From positions 1 through 64,000 of the forward strand of contig CATWSG010000006.1 in the NCBI GenBank assembly GCA_958353395.1: a DNA stretch of 64,000 nucleotides, given 5' to 3'. This document shows, piece by piece, positions 27,213 to 36,304 of the stretch. The notes under the pieces were generated by a model that worked only from the letters and a program-made list of their open reading frames with translations, searched no databases and was not told where the DNA came from. The stretch is from an uncultured Collinsella sp. GTDB taxonomy: Bacteria; Actinomycetota; Coriobacteriia; Coriobacteriales; Coriobacteriaceae. The position numbers and the translations under genes are program-made. Position 1 is the first letter of the stretch, and each line of letters begins with the position of its first letter.

Positions 27213-28082
27213 CTACTGTGTATCCACGTAAAGGTCGAACCCGCCCTGCGGTGTGGTGTCGACCGTATCGGACGCCTGTGAGTTAAAGCTCACGGGGACC
27301 ATGCGCTTTGAGGCACGGAAGCGCATGCCGTCGGTGGCGACGGGCGGTTCATCGACGGTGAGCTCGTAGTCGCCGGGCTTGAGCTCGATGCCGTCACCAG
27401 CGGAATTGACGTATTGATACTCGTCGATCGTCTGCCCTTTGAGCGTGCGCCCCACGATATGGATGAGCATTTGGCTGTCGCCGCGCGCGGTGTCCCACGT
27501 CGCGCCGTCCTTGACCTCGACCGACACATGTACCGAGCGCGTGCGGCCGAGCGATTGCTCGACAGACATCTCGACCTTGGCGGCGTCTTTTCGCTGTTGT
27601 TCGACATGGCTCCAGACGTTTCCAATTACCGAGCATGCGATAACGCCGGCCATAAAGGCGATAAGGATGGGGCCGAGCGGCGAGCGACGTCCTGCATCTT
27701 CCTCACGAGACAGATTGGGGCGACGTGTGGGTGCGGGCGCCTGAGCGCCCTGCGAGGGCACGTCGAGAATGCTGAAGGATGCCGTGCTGTCGGGGTCGAT
27801 CGTGTGACGCAGCTGCGGGGTCTTTGCCGGAGAGATCGACATGTCGGCTGGCTCGCCGAGCGTGGCCGTAGCGTCAGCCTTGGCCTCGTCTGCCTCGGCC
27901 TGGGCCCAAGCTTGTTCGAAGGTCAGGGGCTCGACAGGGTCGAGGGCGGCGTCCGAGTCGGCGGCGACGTCGTTGCCGGTCTCGTCCTCGTCGCTCGACA
28001 CGCCACGCGGCGTAGGCTCGTCCCACCCCTCGTCCGGAGCCTCACCCTCGCTATACCACCATTCAAAGTTATCGATATCCAT
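27213..28082 (-). CDS. Hypothetical single-pass membrane protein
   Basis: 289 residues, not recognised. Residues 1-130 are very acidic and low in complexity (WWYSEGEAPDEGWDEP at the start), probably cytoplasmic; one membrane helix lies at about 137-157 (LGPILIAFMAGVIACSVIG); residues 160-289 form a folded extracytoplasmic domain rich in beta-type segments (VHVSVEVKDGATWDTARGD, PGDYELTVDEPP). Alone in its transcription unit between the epimerase and a repeat-filled gap. Confidence 0.75.
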   Translation of the reverse strand: MDIDNFEWWYSEGEAPDEGWDEPTPRGVSSDEDETGNDVAADSDAALDPVEPLTFEQAWAQAEADEAKADATATLGEPADMSISPAKTPQLRHTIDPDSTASFSILDVPSQGAQAPAPTRRPNLSREEDAGRRSPLGPILIAFMAGVIACSVIGNVWSHVEQQRKDAAKVEMSVEQSLGRTRSVHVSVEVKDGATWDTARGDSQMLIHIVGRTLKGQTIDEYQYVNSAGDGIELKPGDYELTVDEPPVATDGMRFRASKRMVPVSFNSQASDTVDTTPQGGFDLYVDTQ

Positions 28083-28167
28083 ACGGGGCGCCCCTTAGGC
28101 CTCGCAAATAAACACTCGCTAGTCTTATACCCCCAGACGGCACGGCGGCTCGCCGGCACAGATAGGA

Positions 28168-28232
28168 AAACCATCACAACATTCGACGCTTTTCCTCGTT
28201 TTTAAGTTTTTCAACGAATGTTGTGACGGTTT
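28168..28232. repeat. Long inverted repeat (CACAACATTCG type)
   Basis: 18-bp arms AAACCATCACAACATTCG (28168-28185) and CGAATGTTGTGACGGTTT (28215-28232), one mismatch, loop of 29 bases rich in T. Lies in the divergent gap between the hypothetical membrane protein and the MFS gene. Confidence 0.75.
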
Positions 28233-28252
28233 GGGCGACTGGCCGGCAGCGC

Positions 28253-28284
28253 AATGTGACAAAGGGACTGTCCCTTTTCACATT
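28253..28284. repeat. GACAAAGGGAC-family palindrome
   Basis: AATGTGACAAAGGGA, CTG, TCCCTTTTCACATT: arms of about 14 bp with one unpaired base; second member of the family seen at 21512. Confidence 0.75.
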
Positions 28285-28341
28285 CTGTTAGAGTTGCAGG
28301 GATTGAATCCCGCTTATTCATGCGACATTGGAGTGACAACC

Positions 28342-29583
28342 TTGACCGCCGCAACCACGCCTAAAAGTAAGTCAACCGCCGCCGCGCTCTCCCCCGCGCG
28401 CACCAAGCTCTGCCTGGCGCTGCTCGTGCTGTTGGGATTCTCGCTCGGCTGCTCCGAGTTCGTGGTCATCGGCATCGAAAGTGACTTGGCAACGGAACTC
28501 GGCGTATCGCTTGCCACCGCAGGCCAACTTATTAGCGTGTTCGCACTGGTCTACGCTATCGCGACGCCGGTGCTCGCGCTCAGCACGGGGCGTTTTCGCC
28601 GCTACCAGCTGCTCGTGTGCTACAGCATCGTCTTTGTGCTCGGCAACCTGATCATGGCGTTGGCGCCCAACTTCCAGGTGCTGTTCATCTCGCGCATCAT
28701 CCTGGGCTCCGTCTCGGGCGCACTGCTCGCCGTGGGCGTGACGTACATCCCCGAGCTGCTGTCCCCGCAGCAAACTTCGCTTGCCATCTCGGTGGTATAT
28801 GGTGCGTTTTCCGTGGCAATGGTCTTTGTAACCTCGATTGGCAAGTTTGTGGCCGACACGCTCGACTGGCACGTGGCCATGTACGGCACGCTGACCTTTG
28901 CCGTTTTGATCTGCAGCGCGCTCGTGGCGTTTATGCCTCGCGCCGGGCAGACCGATGAGCCCGCCACCTTCCGCGAGCAGGCGGGGCTACTACGCGAGCC
29001 GAGTATCATTACCGGCATGCTCATCTTCTTGTTTGGCGTGGGCTCGGTCTATGTGTTCTACGGCTACGTGACGCCTTATCTTGAGCAGGTGCTGGACATG
29101 GGCACGGTCGAAGCCAGCACCACGCTCATGGCCTACGGCGTGTTCTGCCTGATCTCGAACATCCTGGGCGGGTGGATCGATGCGCGCTTTGGCATGAAGG
29201 CGCTGCTTGTGACGTTTGTGTTGCAGGCTGCGGCGTTACTCGGGCTGTTTGCTTTGGGCGGCACCATGCCGCTCGCGCTGGTCTTTGTCTTTAGCTTGGC
29301 GCTGCTCATGTACCTGTTCTCGGTGTCGTGCATCACACACTTTATGGATGTGGCACGCAGCCGCCATCCCAAGTCGATGGTACTCGCAAGTTCGGTTGAG
29401 CCCATGGCGTTTAACGTCGGCATTTCGTTTGGCACCGCAGTGGGCGGCGCCGTGGTAAGCAGCGTTGGCATTGCATATGTAGGCGCAGTGGGTGCCGCGT
29501 TCTCGCTTGTGGCCTGGGTGCTTACGCTGGTGACGATTAAGTTGGCTCGCTGGGAGCGCAAGAGGGCGATGGCGCAGGCGTAG
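28342..29583 (+). CDS. MFS efflux transporter (AraJ/DHA1-like)
   Basis: 413 residues, twelve predicted membrane helices, major facilitator superfamily drug:H+ antiporter-1 type. Early GCSEFVVIGIESDLATELGVS and the RFRRYQLLV loop are typical of AraJ/YdhP-like exporters. Substrate unknown. A TTG start at 28342 is chosen because GGAG lies 8 bases upstream and the sequence before it is repeat; a GTG nine bases earlier is the alternative. Confidence 0.85.
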   Translation: MTAATTPKSKSTAAALSPARTKLCLALLVLLGFSLGCSEFVVIGIESDLATELGVSLATAGQLISVFALVYAIATPVLALSTGRFRRYQLLVCYSIVFVLGNLIMALAPNFQVLFISRIILGSVSGALLAVGVTYIPELLSPQQTSLAISVVYGAFSVAMVFVTSIGKFVADTLDWHVAMYGTLTFAVLICSALVAFMPRAGQTDEPATFREQAGLLREPSIITGMLIFLFGVGSVYVFYGYVTPYLEQVLDMGTVEASTTLMAYGVFCLISNILGGWIDARFGMKALLVTFVLQAAALLGLFALGGTMPLALVFVFSLALLMYLFSVSCITHFMDVARSRHPKSMVLASSVEPMAFNVGISFGTAVGGAVVSSVGIAYVGAVGAAFSLVAWVLTLVTIKLARWERKRAMAQA

Positions 29584-29628
29584 ATGCGATACTCGAGCTC
29601 GATGATGGCGATCGAAAGGAAACCGCAT

Positions 29629-30075
29629 ATGCAACGTGTACTGTTTATCTGTTATGGAAATATCTGTCGCTCGACGATGGCTGAGTCCGTGTTTACCGAG
29701 CTAGTGCGCCGCGCTGGGCGCGAGGTGGAGTTTGTCATTGACTCCGCTGCGACCTCAACTGAGGAGATCGGCAACCCGCCGCATCATGGCACGGTCGCCA
29801 AGCTGCGTGAAGTCGGGATTCCCGTCGTTGCGCACCGTGCCCGCCAGGTGCGTCGCGCGGAGTATGGCGACTGGGACCACATTGTCTATATGGACGACGA
29901 GAACGCCCGCGGCCTGTACCGAATTTTTGGGAAGGACCCCGATGGCAAGATCTCGCGCCTGCTCGATTGGACCGATCGTCCCGGCGACGTGGCCGATCCC
30001 TGGTACACCGGTAACTTCGATGCCACCTACCGCGATGTGCTCGCCGGCTGCACCGCTATGCTCGAGCAGTTATAG
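29629..30075 (+). CDS. Low-molecular-weight protein tyrosine phosphatase
   Basis: 148 residues. The P-loop CYGNICRS (Cys8, Arg14) lies at the N terminus and the general acid in DPWYTG near residue 122, both as the family needs. Cytoplasmic; in bacteria these enzymes often reset tyrosine kinases of polysaccharide synthesis or act on arginine phosphate. Start at 29629 preceded by AAAGGA. Lies 45 bases after the MFS gene, possibly co-transcribed. Confidence 0.93.
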   Translation: MQRVLFICYGNICRSTMAESVFTELVRRAGREVEFVIDSAATSTEEIGNPPHHGTVAKLREVGIPVVAHRARQVRRAEYGDWDHIVYMDDENARGLYRIFGKDPDGKISRLLDWTDRPGDVADPWYTGNFDATYRDVLAGCTAMLEQL

Positions 30076-30116
30076 GCAAGCGAGCACGCGGACGCACGTG
30101 CTACGCCATCGGCATA

Positions 30117-30188
30117 AAACGAGCGTGGATGATCTCCCACTTTGAGCGTTCAAGCGCGCTCTAAACGGGAGAAAATCCACGCTCGTTA
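30117..30188. repeat. Long inverted repeat (AACGAGCGTGGA type)
   Basis: AACGAGCGTGGA...TCTCCC...TTGAGCG pairs with CGCTCTAA...GGGAGA...TCCACGCTCGTT with small internal mismatches, a stem of nearly 30 bp. Sits between the convergent phosphatase and TIGR04076-like genes, where it may act as a two-way terminator. Confidence 0.75.
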
Positions 30189-30228
30189 TTATTGAGGGAG
30201 AAAAACCTCGCTCGATTGATTCGCTCGA

Positions 30229-30558
30229 CTACTCGTCGACGACCTCGGCAAGCCAGACGTTCAGCGTATCGACCTCGGGGCAGCAGAACTTTGCCGTGCC
30301 GGGCTCGTTGCCAGGCACGGTTCCGCCATAGCGCAGGATATCGATATAGGGAAAGCCCACATGGCAGGCCATGGCGCACATCCTGCCGCGGTCTCGGTCG
30401 AAGTCAAAGACGTCGCCCGGCTTGTGACCATGGTGGCAGCGGCACGCACCCAGCTGGTCCACGCAGCTCACGCGGATGCGCGGACGCTTGCCTCGCGGCG
30501 CACCGAGCGGCTTGCTCTCGCCCGCAGGCTTGATGCCGCCCTCGCCAGCGTTACTCAT
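30229..30558 (-). CDS. TIGR04076-family-like cysteine-rich protein
   Basis: 109 residues with seven cysteines. The pattern (V-S-C-V near the start of the domain, CHHGHKPGD, CAMACHVGFPYIDILRYGG, then a late CCPE followed by a short hydrophobic end) matches what I recall of the uncharacterised family TIGR04076, whose cysteines probably bind metal. Its start overlaps the end of the pyridoxal-kinase-like gene by 8 bases, so they are translationally coupled. Confidence 0.72.
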   Translation of the reverse strand: MSNAGEGGIKPAGESKPLGAPRGKRPRIRVSCVDQLGACRCHHGHKPGDVFDFDRDRGRMCAMACHVGFPYIDILRYGGTVPGNEPGTAKFCCPEVDTLNVWLAEVVDE

Positions 30559-31375
30559 GGTCGATCACGTCCAAGCAGGCCTCGATGGGAAGGCCGGCGG
30601 ACTTATCATCCTGGTCGGCATTGCGCTCGATAAGCTCGGCCACCACGCGCATGGCATCGGCCGTTGCGCGCTGCAGGCTCCAACCGGCCATAACGCGACC
30701 GACGAGCACCGCCGAGAACGTGTCGCCCGTGCCCGGGAAGTAGACCGGGATCAGGTCGAAGGGAATCATGAAGTACTCCCCCGCCACGTGGTCGTAACCG
30801 ATAACGGCGTTCGCGCCGTCGACCACAGCGCTCGTAATGACCACCGACTTGGCGCCCAGCGCGCGCATGGCGTCCACAAGGACGCGGGCCTCGTCGGGCG
30901 TGATTTGCTCGGCAATAGGCGTATCGGTGAGCAGACAGGCCTCGGTGTAGTTAGGCACCGCGTAGTCGGCGCACTCGAGCAGGCTGCGCATGAGACCGAT
31001 CGTGGACTCGGGCACGCCGGCGTAGAGCTTGCCGTTGTCGCCCATGATGGGGTCGACGAACACCTTGGTGCCCTTTTGCGCGCGACGGTGGCAAAAGTCC
31101 GAGATGATACGCGTCTCTTCCTCGGTCACGATAAAGCCGGTCGAGATAGCGTCGAACTCAAAGCCGAGCTCCTCCCAGATGGCAAGACTCTGACGCACGT
31201 ACTCCGTGGTGTCGTGGATGTAGAACTTGGGGTAGTTGAGCGTATCGGAAACAAGGGCCGTCGGCAGGTTGTGGATGCGATAGCCCATATGCGACAGCAC
31301 CGGCAGCATGGCGGAAAGCGCAACCTTGCCGTAGCCGCACATATCGTTGATCAGCAGCAGCTGAGTATTCTTCAT
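30551..31375 (-). CDS. Pyridoxal/pyridoxamine kinase-like (ribokinase fold)
   Basis: 274 residues of the PdxK/PdxY branch of the ribokinase superfamily, which phosphorylates B6 vitamers. Visible: N-terminal INDMCGYGKVAL, substrate-loop DTLNYPKF, Mg/ATP region VDPIMGDNGKLY and the anion-hole motif PGTGDTFSAVL with catalytic Asp near 225. Start at 31375 has AAGGGAG upstream. Heads an operon with the TIGR04076-like gene. Confidence 0.88.
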   Translation of the reverse strand: MKNTQLLLINDMCGYGKVALSAMLPVLSHMGYRIHNLPTALVSDTLNYPKFYIHDTTEYVRQSLAIWEELGFEFDAISTGFIVTEEETRIISDFCHRRAQKGTKVFVDPIMGDNGKLYAGVPESTIGLMRSLLECADYAVPNYTEACLLTDTPIAEQITPDEARVLVDAMRALGAKSVVITSAVVDGANAVIGYDHVAGEYFMIPFDLIPVYFPGTGDTFSAVLVGRVMAGWSLQRATADAMRVVAELIERNADQDDKSAGLPIEACLDVIDHE

Positions 31376-31504
31376 GAGGGTCTCCCTTGGTTCGGGCACG
31401 GCGCAGCAGCGCCACAGTGCGACTAAGTGTAGCGCAGGGGACGTTGTGAGCGGGCGCTACGGTCGCGAAGAGCGCATTGTTGCGAAAAGGTTACGAAAAC
31501 GAGG

Positions 31505-31560
31505 TAGTCGTTGGGGACGTTCTTAAATGACTAGTCAAACAAGAACGTCCCCAACGACTA
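31505..31560. repeat. Perfect 20-bp inverted repeat (TAGTCGTTGGGGACG type)
   Basis: TAGTCGTTGGGGACGTTCTT (31505-31524) and its exact complement (31541-31560), spacer 16 bases. A second, imperfect hairpin of similar GTGTCCCC-containing sequence follows at 31564-31599 (CCGGCAATT...AAGTGCCGG) and a third from 31597. Fragments of the same motif occur at 20006 and 26025. Together with copy 4 below these fill the gap 31376-31823. Confidence 0.8.
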
Positions 31561-31670
31561 TCCCGGCAATTAGCCCAAGGAGTGTCCCCAAGTGCCGGCA
31601 CATAAGGAACGTCCCTAAGTGCCAAAACGACTGGTCGGGCAACGCCGATGTTTTGGCGAAGTCAGCGAAA

Positions 31671-31808
31671 ACCCGCCAGAGTGAGCAAGGTGCCTTGAAA
31701 CGAGGCGGTATTGACCTTCTGGTCATGCCGCCGAAGTTGAAAGGCAGATTGCCGCTCTGGCGGGTTTGCAGCGTCGAGCCGTTACGCGGTTTGGTAAAAC
31801 CGCGTAAC
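31671..31808 (+). repeat. Three-stem structured repeat, copy 4
   Basis: P1 ACCCGCCAGAG (31671-31681) with CTCTGGCGGGT (31755-31765); P2 GGCGGTATT...ATGCCGCC with the GACC-TTCT-GGTC tip; P3 GTTACGCGGTTT with AAACCGCGTAAC (31781-31808) around GGTA. Junctions TGAAACGA and GAAGTTGAA are as in copy 2. It precedes the marR promoter by 15 bases. Confidence 0.8.
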
Positions 31809-31823
31809 CACTAGTTTGGTACC

Positions 31824-31852
31824 TTGACATTCATTTCTCATGCTCCTAGATT
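31824..31852 (+). promoter_or_regulatory. Promoter of the MarR/ABC exporter operon
   Basis: Consensus -35 TTGACA (31824-31829), 17-base spacer, -10 TAGATT (31847-31852). An inverted repeat GTTAGG (31854-31859) / CCTAAC (31878-31883) lies just downstream and may be the MarR operator. Confidence 0.82.
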
Positions 31853-31907
31853 GGTTAGGCACAAAACAATTCCACTACCTAACTAAAGAAAGGAGCAACA
31901 CTAATTC

Positions 31908-32414
31908 ATGTGCGATGAACCTCTTAACCTTTGTTCGCACGAGCCCGGCGGCGACCCGTCACAGCCGGCGGATGCACCCGAAGCGGTTAGCTCAGAAGAC
32001 AAGCTTGCCAAGCGCATCCTCAATGGCCTGGGCTTTTGCGGCCATTACATGCATTTTCATGGCGGAGGCGTGTCCGGCAAGGCGCCCATCATCTGCCTGC
32101 TGGCCAAGCAACCCGGCGGCGAGATGTCGCAGCAGGAACTCGGCATGCACTTTGACCTCAAGCCGGGGTCGCTTTCCGAGATCCTGTCCAAACTCGAGCT
32201 CAACGGCCTCATCGAGCGCAGCCGTAACCCCAAGGATCGACGGCAGCTCACCATTCGCCTGACCGAAACCGGCCGGGAAAACGCCCGCATCGACCAGGCA
32301 GCCCGCATTCGCTTTAGAGAGCAGGCCTTTGGTGCCCTCACCCACGACGAGCGCGAACAACTCGCCGAGATGCTCGAAAAAATCCGCGTAACCTGGGAGG
32401 AACTGGATGATTAA
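31908..32414 (+). CDS. MarR-family transcriptional regulator
   Basis: 168 residues with a winged helix-turn-helix: recognition part MSQQELGMHFDLKPGSLSEI, wing RSRNPKDRRQLTIRLTE. The N-terminal 30 residues are Pro/Ser-rich and the segment GFCGHYMHFHGGG is His-rich. Preceded by AAAGGAG. It overlaps the first exporter gene by 8 bases, so it very likely senses a substrate of the exporter and autoregulates the operon. Confidence 0.92.
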   Translation: MCDEPLNLCSHEPGGDPSQPADAPEAVSSEDKLAKRILNGLGFCGHYMHFHGGGVSGKAPIICLLAKQPGGEMSQQELGMHFDLKPGSLSEILSKLELNGLIERSRNPKDRRQLTIRLTETGRENARIDQAARIRFREQAFGALTHDEREQLAEMLEKIRVTWEELDD

Positions 32415-34221
32415 AACCCTCATGGGAAGCATCCGCGATTACAAGAAGGTCACGATCGCCACGCCGCTGCTGGTGCTTGGCGAGGTGCTCTGCGAAATGA
32501 TGATCCCGTTTATCACCGCCGACATGATCGACGCCATCAAAGACGGTGCCACCGTCGCCCAGATGCTTCCCACCGCAGGCTTTTTGGTGCTCATCGCACT
32601 GACGTCGCTCGCTTTTGGTGCCGCTGCCGGCGTCACCTGCAGTCATGCGAGCTGCGGCTTCGCCAAGAACCTGCGTCACGACCTGTTCTACAAGATCCAG
32701 ACGTTCAGCTTTGCCAACATCGATGAGTTCTCGAGCTCCTCGCTCGTCACCCGCCTCACCACCGACATCAACAACGTGCAGCAGGCCTTTATGATGCTCA
32801 TCCGCATCGCCGTGCGCGCGCCGCTGGTGTTGGTCTTTGCCTTTGCCATGGCCTACGCCATGGGCGGCAGCGTCGCCATGGTCTACCTGGTCATCATTCC
32901 GCTGCTGGGCTTTGGCCTGTTCTTTATCATCTATAAGGTGCGCCCGATCTTTGCCCGCGTGTTCCGCAAGTACGACGCGCTCAACGAGTCCGTCGAGGAA
33001 AACGTCACCGGCATGCGCGTGGTCAAGAGTTACGTGCGCCAGGACTACGAGAAAGAGAAGTTCGCCACCGCCGCGCGCGACGTCCAGATGGACTTCACCC
33101 GCGCCGAAAAGCTGCTCGCCTTCAACAACCCCATGATGAACATCTGCGTCAACGGCGCGTTCGTCGTCATCATCTACCTGGGCTCCAAGCTCATCATCAC
33201 GAGCCAGGGCACCCTGTTCGACGTGGGCCAGCTCTCCTCGATCTTTACCTATGGCTTCCAGATCCTTATGAGCCTGATGCAGCTGTCGATGATCTTTGTC
33301 ATGGTGACCATGGCCGACGAATCGGCGCACCGCATCACCGAGGTGCTAGCCGCCGAGCCCACGATCGCCGATCCCGCCGAGCCCGTGCTCGAGGTTGCCG
33401 ACGGTTCCATCGACTTTGACCACGTGAGCTTTAAGTATTCCGCGCATGCGAAGCGCCAGGCGCTCGACGATATCGACCTGCACATTAAGAGCGGCGAGAC
33501 CATCGGCATCATCGGCGGCACCGGCTCGGCCAAGTCCACGCTTGTAAACCTCATCGCCCGCCTGTACGACGCCACCGAGGGCACCGTGCGCGTGGGCGGC
33601 ATGGACGTGCGCGACTACGACTTGGACGCCTTGCGCCACCAAGTGGCCATGGTGCTACAGAAAAACGTGCTGTTTAGCGGCACCATCGCCGAGAATCTGC
33701 GCTGGGGCGACCCGAACGCCACCGACGAGGAGGTCCGCGAGGCGGCACATCTGGCCTGCGCCGACGAGTTTGTCGACGGCTTCCCCAAGGGCTATGACAC
33801 CTGGATCGAACAGGGCGGCTCCAATGTCTCGGGCGGTCAGAAGCAGCGCCTGTGCATTGCGCGCGCCCTGCTGCGTCGCCCCAAGATCTTGATCCTGGAC
33901 GACTCCACCAGCGCCGTCGACACCAAGACCGACGCCAAGATTCGCGCAGGGCTGGCAAGCTATCTGCCCAACACGACCAAGCTCATCATCGCCCAGCGCA
34001 TTAGCTCCGTGCAGGACGCAGACCGCATCATCGTCATGGAGGGCGGCCGTATCGCGCAGATCGGTAACCACGACGAGCTGCTCAAGACGAGCGAGATCTA
34101 CCGCGAGACCTTCACCTCGCAGAACAAGATGTCTGCCGAGGGCGAAGAGGCCGTCGAAGCCGACACCGAGGCATCCGCAACACAAGCTCAGACCCAGGAA
34201 GGAGGCGAGGCACATGAGTAA
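32407..34221 (+). CDS. Heterodimeric ABC exporter, subunit with degenerate ATPase site
   Basis: 604 residues: six-helix type I exporter domain (about 1-320) and nucleotide-binding domain (about 335-575). Walker A GGTGSAKST and signature VSGGQKQR are intact, but Walker B ends ILDDSTSAVD, with Asp where the catalytic Glu should be, so its own composite ATP site is probably slow or inactive, as in heterodimeric exporters of the BmrCD/TmrAB type. Acidic C-terminal tail. Last eight bases overlap the partner gene. Confidence 0.93.
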   Translation: MIKTLMGSIRDYKKVTIATPLLVLGEVLCEMMIPFITADMIDAIKDGATVAQMLPTAGFLVLIALTSLAFGAAAGVTCSHASCGFAKNLRHDLFYKIQTFSFANIDEFSSSSLVTRLTTDINNVQQAFMMLIRIAVRAPLVLVFAFAMAYAMGGSVAMVYLVIIPLLGFGLFFIIYKVRPIFARVFRKYDALNESVEENVTGMRVVKSYVRQDYEKEKFATAARDVQMDFTRAEKLLAFNNPMMNICVNGAFVVIIYLGSKLIITSQGTLFDVGQLSSIFTYGFQILMSLMQLSMIFVMVTMADESAHRITEVLAAEPTIADPAEPVLEVADGSIDFDHVSFKYSAHAKRQALDDIDLHIKSGETIGIIGGTGSAKSTLVNLIARLYDATEGTVRVGGMDVRDYDLDALRHQVAMVLQKNVLFSGTIAENLRWGDPNATDEEVREAAHLACADEFVDGFPKGYDTWIEQGGSNVSGGQKQRLCIARALLRRPKILILDDSTSAVDTKTDAKIRAGLASYLPNTTKLIIAQRISSVQDADRIIVMEGGRIAQIGNHDELLKTSEIYRETFTSQNKMSAEGEEAVEADTEASATQAQTQEGGEAHE

Positions 34222-36133
34222 GGCAACGACCGCCGAGCGCGCGCTCAACCGCAAGGGTGGCACCATGTCGCGCCTCATCAAGACGCTCTTTGGCTTCTAC
34301 CCCGTGCTTTTGCCCCTCGTCGTCGTCGGCGTGGTGCTCTGCGCCATCATCAACTCCATCGGCGCGACCTTCCTTCAGAGCGCCCTGCAGATTATTAGCG
34401 AATCGTGGCAGTCGGGCGATTGGGAAGCTGCACAGCCCAAGATCGCACAGCTCGTGACCACCCTCGCCTGCATCTACGGCGTCGGCATCCTGTCCTCGCT
34501 GTTCTGGAACCGCGCCATGGCCATCGTCACGCAGGGCTCACTCGAGAAGCTGCGCGAGAAGATGTTCAACCGCATGCAGGACCTGCCGATTCGCTACTTC
34601 GACACGCACCAGCGCGGCGACATCATGAGCCACTACACCAACGACATCGACACGCTGCGCCAGATGATCAGCCAGTCGCTGCCCAACCTGCTTATGACGA
34701 CCATCGTCATCGTCACGGTGTTCTTTATCATGCTGTACTACAGCGTTTGGATGTGCCTGGTCATTGTGGCAGGCGTCGCCTTTATGACCTTTATGACCAA
34801 GCTGCTCGGCTCCAACTCCGCGCGCTTCTTTATTGCGCAGCAGACCGAGCTCGGCGTTGTCGAGGGCCATATCGAGGAAGTCATGAACGGCCAGAAGGTC
34901 GTCAAGGCATTCTGCCACGAGTCTGCCGCCGAGGCCGATTTTGACGAGCGCAACGAAAAGCTCTTCGAGGTCTCGCAGAAGGCCAACATGTACGCCAACA
35001 TCCTCATGCCCATCCTTATGAACCTGGGAAACCTGCTCTACGTGCTGGTTGCACTGGCAGGCGGCATTTTCCTGGCGCTGGGCGTGCCCAACCTGAGCAT
35101 CTCGGGCATGGCACTGTCCATCGCCGTCGTGGTGCCGTTCCTCAACATGACCAAGCAGTTCTGCGGACAGATCGGCCAGATCTCGCAGCAGATCAACGCC
35201 GTGGTCATGGGCCTCGCCGGCGCCGACCGTATCTTTGAGCTCATCGACGAGGAGCCCGAGGCCGACGAGGGCTACGTGACGCTTGTCAACGCGCAGGTCA
35301 ACCCCGACACTTGGCAGCTCGAGGAGGCCGACCACCACACCGGCATGTGGGCATGGAAACATCCGCACCGCGCAACCGGCGAGATCGAGTACGTGCCGCT
35401 GCGCGGCGACCTGGTCATGGACAACGTCGACTTTGGCTACACGCCCGACCACGAGGTGCTGCACGGCGTGTCCGTGTTTGCCAAGCCGGGCCAGAAGGTC
35501 GCGTTTGTCGGCGCCACCGGTGCCGGCAAGACGACCATCACCAACCTCATCAACCGCTTCTACGACATCGCCGACGGCAAGATCCGCTACGACGGCATCA
35601 ACGTCAACAAGATCCGCAAGGCCGATCTGCGCCGCTCGCTGGGCGTCGTGCTGCAGGACGTAAACCTGTTCACCGGCACCGTGATGGATAACATCCGCTA
35701 CGGCAACCTGGATGCCACCGACGAGGAGTGCATCGCAGCGGCCAAGCTCGCGGGCGCGGACGACTTTATCACCCGCCTGCCCGACGGCTACGACACCATG
35801 CTCACCGGCAACGGCGCGCAGCTGTCGCAGGGCCAGCGCCAGCTGATCTCGATCGCACGCGCCGCCGTCGCCGATCCGCCGGCAATGATTCTGGACGAGG
35901 CCACGAGCTCCATCGACACCCGCACCGAGGCTATCGTGCAGGCCGGCATGGACAAGCTCATGGAAGGCCGCACGACGTTTGTCATCGCGCACCGCCTGTC
36001 CACCGTGCGCAACTCCGACGCGATCATCTGTCTGGACCACGGCCGCATCATCGAGCGCGGCAACCACGACGAGCTGATTGCCAAGCGCGGGTATTACTAC
36101 CAGCTCTATACCGGAGCGTTTGAGCTGGAGTAG
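34214..36133 (+). CDS. Heterodimeric ABC exporter, catalytic subunit
   Basis: 639 residues: membrane domain (about 20-340) and nucleotide-binding domain (about 390-630). Walker A GATGAGKTT, Walker B MILDEATSSID with the catalytic Glu, and switch His in VIAHRLSTVR are canonical; the signature motif is LSQGQRQ rather than LSGGQ. A loop of about 40 residues before the ATPase domain (QLEEADHHTGMWAWKHPHR) is unusual. Pairs with the gene upstream for drug or lipid export; ends before a strong terminator. Confidence 0.93.
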   Translation: MSKATTAERALNRKGGTMSRLIKTLFGFYPVLLPLVVVGVVLCAIINSIGATFLQSALQIISESWQSGDWEAAQPKIAQLVTTLACIYGVGILSSLFWNRAMAIVTQGSLEKLREKMFNRMQDLPIRYFDTHQRGDIMSHYTNDIDTLRQMISQSLPNLLMTTIVIVTVFFIMLYYSVWMCLVIVAGVAFMTFMTKLLGSNSARFFIAQQTELGVVEGHIEEVMNGQKVVKAFCHESAAEADFDERNEKLFEVSQKANMYANILMPILMNLGNLLYVLVALAGGIFLALGVPNLSISGMALSIAVVVPFLNMTKQFCGQIGQISQQINAVVMGLAGADRIFELIDEEPEADEGYVTLVNAQVNPDTWQLEEADHHTGMWAWKHPHRATGEIEYVPLRGDLVMDNVDFGYTPDHEVLHGVSVFAKPGQKVAFVGATGAGKTTITNLINRFYDIADGKIRYDGINVNKIRKADLRRSLGVVLQDVNLFTGTVMDNIRYGNLDATDEECIAAAKLAGADDFITRLPDGYDTMLTGNGAQLSQGQRQLISIARAAVADPPAMILDEATSSIDTRTEAIVQAGMDKLMEGRTTFVIAHRLSTVRNSDAIICLDHGRIIERGNHDELIAKRGYYYQLYTGAFELE

Positions 36134-36144
36134 TTCGGCTCGCC

Positions 36145-36226
36145 GAGATGGCCGATTTGCCGCTCATTCGTCGGGCATGACCCTAAGATCAATGCCCTCC
36201 TCTTTCGGGGCAAATCGACTCATCTC
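36145..36226 (-). repeat. Three-stem structured repeat, diverged copy 5 (reverse orientation)
   Basis: Read on the minus strand: P1 GAGATG...CGATTTGCC with GGCAAATCG...CATCTC, P2 GGGCATTGATC, TTAG, GGTCATGCCC, the same shape and near-identical tip as copy 1, and the junction GAATGA. No clear P3 follows. Lies just after the exporter operon stop codon. Confidence 0.65.
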
Positions 36227-36259
36227 AACGACCCAAACACAATGCACCGCAACGAATAA

Positions 36260-36295
36260 AGCCTCCGCAGCCACACGAGCTGCGGAGGCTTTTTT
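36260..36295 (+). terminator. Rho-independent terminator of the MarR/ABC exporter operon
   Basis: AGCCTCCGCAG (36260-36270) pairs with CTGCGGAGGCT (36280-36290) around a 9-base loop, followed by TTTTTT. Confidence 0.92.
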
Positions 36296-36304
36296 CATGC
36301 CGGC

